DNA of 64,000 nt from Lyophyllum atratum (taxonomy: Eukaryota; Basidiomycota; Agaricomycetes; Agaricales; Lyophyllaceae): NCBI GenBank assembly GCA_014905825.1, contig JACGCN010000003.1:434001-498000 (forward strand). The letters run 5' to 3'. The translations under genes were made by a program, and so were the position numbers. Numbering within the stretch: position 1 is the stretch's first letter; every line of letters starts with the position of its first letter. A model generated the notes under the pieces. It made no database searches, was not told where the DNA came from, and was given only the letters and a program-made list of their open reading frames with translations. Positions 12,601 through 21,600 of the stretch are shown here, piece by piece.

Positions 12601-15600
12601 GGTATAAATCGGTTGCTAAACGGTAAGCTTTCCAATTCCCCTCACCCAGTCGCAGCTCGTCGTGATCCCGGTATATATTGTCCAGGTAATACTGTACAGC
12701 AGGTTTCGAAGCCTTTCCCCAGGATTTCGGCGCCATTCCCACCGTTGCGAGATACTCAAAGATTGACCGTGCATGTAAGCAAAGCTCGGCGGCTTGTTTC
12801 TCTGTGATTGGGACACCATATTCGTTTTCGACATACGCCAATGCTTCACGGTTCGCATCATGGTCCTTGAACCGGCCCTTGCGTCGCTGGTTGATGCTGG
12901 CATCGTCATTCTTCTTGCTTTTCTTGTAAGCATTCCATTCCTTCTCTGTCCAGAACTTCATGAGTGAATAGTCCTCCTTGAGGTACGCGACTCGGCGACT
13001 GGAAGAGGCCGTCTGGGTTAACAAACCCAAGCCGCCGTCGATGGCGGCCGTAGCTGCCGATGTGGGGATGCTTTTCAATAGGAGATCGTATGATGATCTG
13101 CGATGATAAGGTATGTGCTCTTAACCTATTCTATTGAAAAGACGAGGTTGAGAGCTTACCTGACCCCTGTCAGCTCGGCCTCCAGTGACATCTTCTTCAG
13201 AAACAGCTCGTTATATGTACGATTCCCAGACTGGAGAAGGATTTCGTGAGTCGCGCTGGAGAGAAATTGCATCATATTCATGGGTGGCTGAGCCTTCTGT
13301 GGCTGTTGTGAGGTGGGTTTTTTGTACCGAGATGGAGAGAACAACAATAACTTACGGAAGGGCTGAACGAAAAAGCCTGCTGGTTGGCGAAGTTGTATGT
13401 GAGGGGTACCGGGGACGGGGACCCGACATGTCCTCCAAAGCAGTTCAGATTTTCCATGAGGTTGTCGAGACAGACTGAGGGTGCCACAGCAAGAGGAAAA
13501 ATTCCTGGTCGTGTCGCCATTCTATCACGTGGCTATGCGGTACGCACATTCGTGCCACTCAAACCAAACTGACGTCGTTCTGTCCCCGCATCCTCGTACT
13601 CCATGTCGTCTGATTATAATCCTAGCTCAGACGGGTTCTCAGACGTAGATCAGCGGCCCTGGGATATTGGGTCGCAGCTACCGGACAACTTTGACGGGAC
13701 CCAACAGGAGCACTTTTCTAGCCCTGGCTCTATCTCCACACCCCGCGCGAGTGCGCTGCAGGCCAAGGCTGCTTTGAAACGGTGTGTGTTCTTAATACAG
13801 TTCGATGCCATGTGGAATTCTAATCATTCGGTCTTTATCTCAGGAATTTCGCACCTAGAGGAATCCTTGACTCTCAAATAACGTCACAGGAGTACGTTAA
13901 TGGTCTCTATGATGAGCTCGAGGATAAAAAGGAAGGTGTGTACCACAGGATTTCGCCTCATGTTCCTTGACCCTAATTATTCTGTTCCACAGACTTGATC
14001 GAAACACTCAAACAGCATTGCTCAGAACTCGCGCAAGCATTGGAGGAGGCATGCTTACAACGTGACGAAGCTCTCAAGGCACTCGGGGAGTCCCAGGATG
14101 AGATGGAACTCTGGCGTGAGGCTGCTGCGTCTGCAGCAAACACACTTCTATTTCCGGAGAAGTCTGTTAAGAGGCGGCGAGTGCAGTAGACTACGATACT
14201 TTATCAAATCCTATTCATCATCATCTTCACCTTCCACCACAGGGAGCGTGTCAGCTAGGAGTGCCATCTCGAGCCCCATCTGCTCCCATACAAAGTAGCG
14301 TGTGTCGCCGTCCTCGACATGGTGATCATGAGGCTGAACGGACACTACTGAGAGGATTGATTTTGCTGGAATAACTTGTAGTCCCTCGACACCGAGCTCA
14401 GCCATGGACCAGACTGTGAAAAATGACTCGTGAAATAATGTCTCGTCTCGTGGTCCATATCGGGAGACCAGTGCAAGAGTGTGTCGGGTTCCACCAATCT
14501 CAGCATTGAAAAAGAATAGAACCTCTGCGAAGGAAATTTTCCCATTTAATGAGATCTTAAAAGGCGAACAATGAGTGTCGTGAACATGAATTAAAGGAAC
14601 TCTTAGCCTTACCTTAACACACCGAGCTCTACGTAGTTTCTCCAACGCTTTATTGTTTTCTTTCCATGCACACCGGGCCACTTGACCTGTGGGGAGACGC
14701 AACCGAGCCCATCGAGCCACCTTCGGTCCAATCCACTCTGCAGATGGGTTGTTTCCAAGCTTGGCTTCTGCTTCCACGATGTATTCCTTCACAACACGGC
14801 CTTCGTGACCGTCGATGTACCGCGGGTACTTCTCTTTTGCCCTAAGTAATACATAGCCATCTCCTATGTCCAGTGATCCACGAGGAAGCGAGTCTTCCTT
14901 GTGGCGATCGAGAGCAGGAAAGGATGCTTTCAGTGCATTGATTTGGCAGCGTCGAACGCCTCGCTCTGACAAATTCTGGTACGGGTTTGATGGCTGTCTG
15001 ATCTCTCCGCCAAGGTCACCGATAACGCGCTCCATTGTCCACGCCGAGTATAAAGGCACAGGGCCCAACCGAACCGTTTCAGGTGCAAGATGCAGGAGTG
15101 CATGCACACACGGGCGCATCATGTGTAGGCGGTCGGTGCGCCGTTGGCAATACAGCAGCTCAAACTCTTCGTGGAATTCTTGAAAATACCGATGAGCTTC
15201 CTGTAGTTGGTGTCGAGAGATGCTTCGTTGATGGATAATGCGGATGCCGTGGACAAGTTTGCAGAAGTTTTGCCAGTACTTCTTTGGAAGTAGACCATGG
15301 AGCAAAGCAGGGCCCAGGCCGTAGAAATAACCTTGCCATTCCTTGGCCTTGTAGCCACTAGAGATCTTTTCCGCGATGTTGCGGGGAGGTCGATCATAGC
15401 ATCCTGGGATGTACGGTCTGGCTCGAGCGACAGTGGCGCCGTGGTCCTTCCAAATGTCAGCTGTCAAGGCCGCCCAATCCCAGTCCTTGACATTGTCGGT
15501 AGAAGCGCATTGAAAGGTTCCTCGCCAGAGAGGAGGAAGCAATTCACCAAGATTAAGATTTGGCACATGCATCGAATCACCAGGAAATCCCGACGGGAGA

Positions 15601-18600
15601 GGAAGGCGATGGTTTGGTGGGAGGCCGCTGAAGATGCTGATGGTAGAGATGCCTGTGTCCTTCCGGCGTAGCTTGAAATCAGTGGGATTGCGACAATTGA
15701 GGAGATATCTCAGATTTTGCTCGTACTCCTCTGGGGATCCTCCGCGGATTTCGTTAACCTTGATATCATTGTGGTTACAGCCGGGGACATCATAGTTATC
15801 GGGTTTGAGAAGCGCAGGGTAGTAATGCGGTCCACCAGGTTTATGCCTCCCTTTTACATCGCAATATAGGCGGCATGGATATGCTCCATGATGCCCAACC
15901 AAACCAGTGAAATGGACGCTTCCCGGACCATCTGCACCACCCAGGTAAAGGAATGGATGCGACGTAAAGACTTCATTGGTTGCTGCATTCCAAACGCGAA
16001 GACCTTCTTTCTGTAACGCCGCGAGGTGATGAAACCCGGTGAAATGGAACGAGTCCGAGTTTTTAGGGTTGTTTGGACCGGGGATGAATCCACCAATAAC
16101 AACGCGCTTCTTCTTGTACCGTGAGTCTGGCGAGAGATCAAAAATGACCCAGATATAGATCCAGCAGTCGGATTGCTTGTCTTGGTAAAGCTGAGCACCA
16201 TCCATCGAGAAAAGAAGAACCATGTCTTCAGTCTTGATGTCACCCCGTGTAACGGCTTCAAGATAGGCCCTCCCGTGGTATACATCATTGAACATTTCGA
16301 TCATCCCATTGTTCCTCGCCAACTTCTCCAGAATCTCTGCAGTGTGTCGTGCTCGATGGCCCATGTTTCCTGCACCTTCAACTGTCCGCCATAGCGCCTG
16401 GAGCTGTGGCCCCAGAGGGATGGAGTAGAAATGTTGCCGCGAGACCTTCTTCCGTCCGCCGCTGCTCATCAGTTGTTCAGTATCATAGCGAGTTACGTGG
16501 CAATATGGACAGGCCTCGAGTTTGGCGAAGGGGCCGGTGTACGCCATGCAAGAATTCGGACACATATCCTTCACAATAGGTACGACACCGGTCAATTCGG
16601 CAACAACTTTCTTCACAGCGGCATGGGATAGGATTGCCCTCCCTGGGTCGTCGTCCATAATATCTGCGCGAATGTCCGTGTATACTTGATCAGAAGCATT
16701 CGTTGTTGAAATGAAAAGCTTCAGTGAGAGGAGAAGATCTCGGTCGTCGATGTTGAGGACTGTTTGAGGAGGGTTGCGTAGATTGTGCAGTTGATCGGCA
16801 TCGAGATCACCATTTTCGAGCGATGCAGCCTCTAACGCTTTCTTGAATTGCAGGGCAATCTTAAGCTCTTCCGTTCGAGGGATAAAATTTTCATCTATAT
16901 TGGCTCCAACAGGTCTCTCTATACGTGGGATAGGCGGGGGTAACGAATCCTCGTCATCCTGATCTTCACTACCGTGAGGTGCGTTGTTCGGATTGGCATT
17001 GGCTGAGTTGTTGATAGGAGGCTCATCAATGCCCGGGGAGCCTATCAGACATAAGAAGGGTCATTTGACATTTTCTGAAGACGTACTTGGGGGTTCGTGC
17101 TGTGTGCTACTTCCTCGAGGGGTACCTTGATCCTGAGCCAGGCATTAGAATAAGTTTCGGAAAGGAATAGAAATGACACTCACCTCAAAGTCATCCCCTA
17201 ACCTAGCCCTCTTGTCTGGAGGATCAGACACGACCACATTCTCCGAGTCTGAGTCATCTAAGATAAGTTCGAAGTCGCGGTCAATGGGATCTGAGGCAGC
17301 GTTTGGGGGGCGAGGCGATGTGTTCCCTGGCTCGTGCGGTCCTTGGGATGCTTGATCTACTCCTGCGAGAGAGCTGGATGCGCTAGCGATAGTGCCAGAT
17401 TCGCTTCGGTGGGCGGCGAGTAGTGCGGGAGAAATTGAAGGAAGTTGGTTGCGGTAAGGCCTGTGAGCATAGAACGTAGTTTTGGAGACAGAAACCGTAA
17501 CACCTCCGCAGTATCGTTGGCAATTGCAGTGCCACGGGCCTTGCGATGACATGAGAGAGTGAATTAGAGAATTTTCGAGACAAGTGGAGTGAGCGTGACC
17601 CGTCTCAAAATGGAAGTGTTATGAGATGTGCCCAAACCGTGATCGAAACTCGATCAAAACTTAGAGCGATGTCGATGAATCAAAATGTCGCTGAAGAGAC
17701 TTGCAATTCGTGTGATCACGTATCGATTCACGAGAAGGAAACATTTTGCAAACCGATAGTTACAGATACCAACAGACGGACTGGGTTTCAACCGATCTCA
17801 TCAGATCTCAACATACCCCAACATGGACGATTTTCACTGGGCGTCATCCAGTGTCATTTTTTCGCATCCATCCATTCCCGCCCCCCAGGGCAGGGGGAGT
17901 GATGTCAGACGGCTAGATACATACATAAACAATATATCTGAGCTTAGATGATGTTGATTGAATCAAAACTGAGGGAGCTATGGCCAAAACACAAGTTTTG
18001 ATGCTCATTTGGGAGGTCCTACACGTCATCCAAATTGGGACGCGACGTGATCACGTGATCACGTGACGGTTGCCAAAAATGTTAGATCAGATAGATCTGT
18101 CGATTTCAAGCATGTTTGTTGTTTCCAGAAGCCGAAGACATCAAAATTTGCCGCGCAAAAGCCGAAATACGTTCCCAGACACGAGTCTTTTGTGTTGACT
18201 AGGTCACGTGCATGGTAGCGGTTATAACCGGTGTCAACCGGTTCAACCCAGTCCGGTTACAATATTTTTGGATGGGTAGACCGGGACCGAAAGTCCGGTC
18301 TACCTCAGTCCGGTTAAGTCCGGTCCCGGTTACAAACCCGGTTCATGTAACCGGACCTCAGAACACTAGGTATTGTCGCTAACATTCTGCATCTTCGGAT
18401 TGAGCTCATTTGATAGTTGCTACAGGCCTACAAACACATATTTACATCGCCTAGCTCTGTTGATAAGGAGCCTCGAGCCACTCGATCAGGCAATGCCCGC
18501 ATCCATGGAATGACCTGTGTTACATTACCATCGTTGGCGTACGTCGCCACTCAGGTACGTGCTGAAGATAAATCGACTTTCATACCCTTTCACTGGGGTC

Positions 18601-21600
18601 CGTGGGCCGCTAAACGGCAGATCCGAGTTCTGAATTTTCTTTGCGCCACCTCAAGAATTGTGACACCACCCAACCAGCAGATTTTGCCCGAGACGAGGAA
18701 GGTGATCTTGACATCAAGTCAGGGGCAAGGGACTCAAAGAATGGCCCAGACATTTGGTGAAACATGGAATAGGCCGGCATACGGCACAACGATGAATTTG
18801 ACAACTTCTTAACCTGGGTGAAGGGGGGTTATGGTCACTGTAGTCTTCCATAGATGTCGTCTCAGCTTTCGAGTGGGGGCCCAGGGATCTCTGGCACGGG
18901 AAACGCTTGCAACTCTGTCATAGCTTCTCATCTCGGAGGAGCCTCAACTCGTAGAGGCCGGCTGTACACGATGGTGCGATCACGGGAGGTCGGTAGCAGA
19001 ATCATCCAGCAGTGAAGAGTTAATCAAAATAATGGAGATTGCGATGGAAGATGGAGGGTACTGGCAGGGGCGCCAGGACTCGTGCTACGAGTACTAGTAG
19101 TAGACGGTCTGGATGGTGTCTCCAGGCCCAGAAACGAGGGTCGGGACTCGGCAGTTGTGCGGCCTCCGTTGGTTTCTACGGGCTCTTGGAGCAGTAGAAC
19201 GAGCATTTTTGGTGTATATAAGTCGTTTATAGATTTCATCTCCATTCAAGAATCAAGAGGCGTCCCGGAGTGCAGGACACAAAGCAAAGACATACCAGTG
19301 CCCACCTCGGGGTCCCAACATCCAAACCAAGTACAAACTCTTCCTGTCAACTCCTGGCCTTGATTCATTCCAAACACGGTCTTCAGGGCATAGGAAGGCA
19401 TTCCTAGAAGCTGCTGCTGGCTGATAAGAGGGCAGAGATAGGGTCCACGGTGGCGGCGTATTGACCGGTGCAATTTCGATCCATCGAAGGATGTGTTAGA
19501 AGTCACACACTGGCGATGCCCGCCAATCGCTGCTCGTGCACCAACAGCCTCAGCTCACTGAACCAGACACCACCACATCCTGCCCACACCAGAACTAGCT
19601 TCTGCAACTGAGAAGACCCGCGATTGCGGGCTCCTTCGAGTACAGGAGCTGAATTATGGGGGACGGGGCTTGAAGAGCAAAAGCAAGGTCCCTGGAAATG
19701 GTGCGGGCTCCAACGGCAATTTTTTGCCACTGCAGTATTGAGGTAGTGGGAGTGGGGGCGAAGGCGGATGTGTCCGAAACTGGCTGCTGGGGCTGGGTCT
19801 GGAATTGGCGGCGAATCCAGGGTGCGTACCACTTTGAGCCCTGCAAAATGATAAGGGCGGGTAGCAACCTGCAGGGACAGAGGTAAATTCTCCTTAAAAT
19901 ACATAATATTAGAAGGACGATCGAAAATGAAGGAAAAGTAAAGCAGTACCTTGGGACGTTAATTTGATTATATAACCGGTCCTATACCCACAAAGTGGGA
20001 TGACCACCGCGGCTCTCGTCACCAGAAGATACAAACCTACACTAAAACACCTAGAAGTATTGCGATGAGTATATTCAAGAAGACTTCCTAAGACTTCGGG
20101 CACGTACCTTGTCAGCCCGAAGGTGAACTTGAGACGAAGAGTCGTCGACGTACGAGGCATCCAAGAGTCCCGATATCTGCGCAGGGTAAGCCTTGGTGTG
20201 CACAAGACCAGAGTGGAAGCTCACTTATATAGCTACTTCCAAGCACCCGCGAACTGGGGTCAGAGGTCTCGCTCGCCGGGGAGATACAAAACAATGCTGG
20301 ATCCACACAGGGGCTAAGTTGTATACCTTCATGCATGAGCATGTGCCGTGCAGAGTGAAAGCGGACTCAAAATGAGGATCATCGACATACGAGGCATTCA
20401 AGAATCTTTGGTTCGTGGGGTCCGGTCCAACCCCTTCATACAGTACACTCTAGCGAAAGCAATCGAGCAAAATGGACAGCCTGACAGGCTCATGTAGCGC
20501 GGTAGTCCATTGCCCTCTTACGCTATTCCGTTTTAATGTGAAGGTAGTCCATTGCCCTCTTATGCTATTCCGTTTTAATGTGAAGGCAATGATAAACCTG
20601 TCGCGGAGAGAAGTCAGAATGGGCAGATGAAACAATGGTTAGGATCCTACTATGACGATGTGTCCATGATTTGAGTTCAATTGCAGGCACTCCTTGTCCC
20701 CATCTGCAGCATGTTGAGAGAGAAGTCCGAGTCTGGGTTGGCTGGCATACTTAAGGCCTGTGCGTCTATCATTTCAGCTTTAGTTGAAGGAACAAAGTGG
20801 ACGCGCGGACGCAGAGCACGAGAGTGAGAATCTGGAAGGCGGATTGAATTCGAGATGGTGAGGAGATGTATCCTGAGGTCGAAAGTTACGAAGAAGACTT
20901 TCAAATGTTCGTCATAGAAGTATCAGGGCTGGATGTGATTCTGAAGACCTGGATCATGAGTACCGTGCTGAATGTATGCACATTTCGTTTGAGTATCGCG
21001 TGCGTAGAAAGTTAAAAGCCAGACAATACCCAGCCTGGAAAGCTACAACATAATGCACAGATAAACCAATCAGCGAGTAAAGTAAGATACAGCACTGTAC
21101 ATACAAATATCACACCCTACCCCCAATCCCCGACTGGCAAACACCCTAACAATCCCCACCCACTCAAGAAAACACCCTCCCCAGTCCCTCATACATCCCA
21201 CACCACATTGAACCAGATATAAACAGACTAATGCTCCCCCTCCCCCCACAGTTCCAGCATGTCCGGCCCCCAACCTCGGATAGCCCGAAGGGTACATGAT
21301 AGCATCGGGCGATGGGGCGGCGTACGGGAATAGAGTGTGGAATTGCTGGGGCGGGGGTGGGGGTGGATAAGGTTGGGACTGTTGGTGGGGGATTGGATTT
21401 GGTGGTGACGGGATGTAGGGCGGGTGCTGTTGTGGATATGGGTGCTGTGGATGTTGCGGTGGAGGAGGAGGACATGGTGGTGAGTGAGGTGCGGGCAGCT
21501 GTGGGGACCGGAACGCAGGCAGCAGACGCTGGAACATGGTGATCGTGGTGGTGGAAGGTGAGGCAGGGGAGGAGAAGGAGTACACGAGAGGCCCAGAAAA

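Larger units (their letters stand above)
10548..18368. mobile_element. Complete 7,821-bp DNA transposon with TNP2-like transposase
   Basis: The left end TAGTGTTCTGAAGTCCGGT (10548-10566) matches the reverse complement of the right end (18350-18368) at 18 of 19 positions. An identical 8-bp sequence, GGTATTGT, flanks both sides. Both subterminal zones (10558-10760 and 18220-18355) are packed with ACCGGT/CCGGTT motifs. The body carries three genes: two on the minus strand (11101-13520 and 14211-17552) and a small plus-strand gene between them. End sequence (TAGTG...), 8-bp duplication and subterminal repeats are hAT-like or Zisupton-like, whereas the transposase is of the TNP2/CACTA-Plavaka kind, whose CACTA relatives usually make 2-4 bp duplications. 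Perfect duplications and near-perfect ends suggest a fairly recent insertion. Confidence 0.9.

Noticed and set aside
10548..18368. LTR retrotransposon or Helitron
   Set aside because: The ends are inverted, not direct long repeats, and a DDE-type transposase is present; no reverse transcriptase or Rep/helicase motifs.
18417..18812. 131-aa plus-strand frame read as one protein
   Set aside because: Only the first part (to 18554) is the DUF6698-like exon; beyond the GTACGT donor it is intron sequence.
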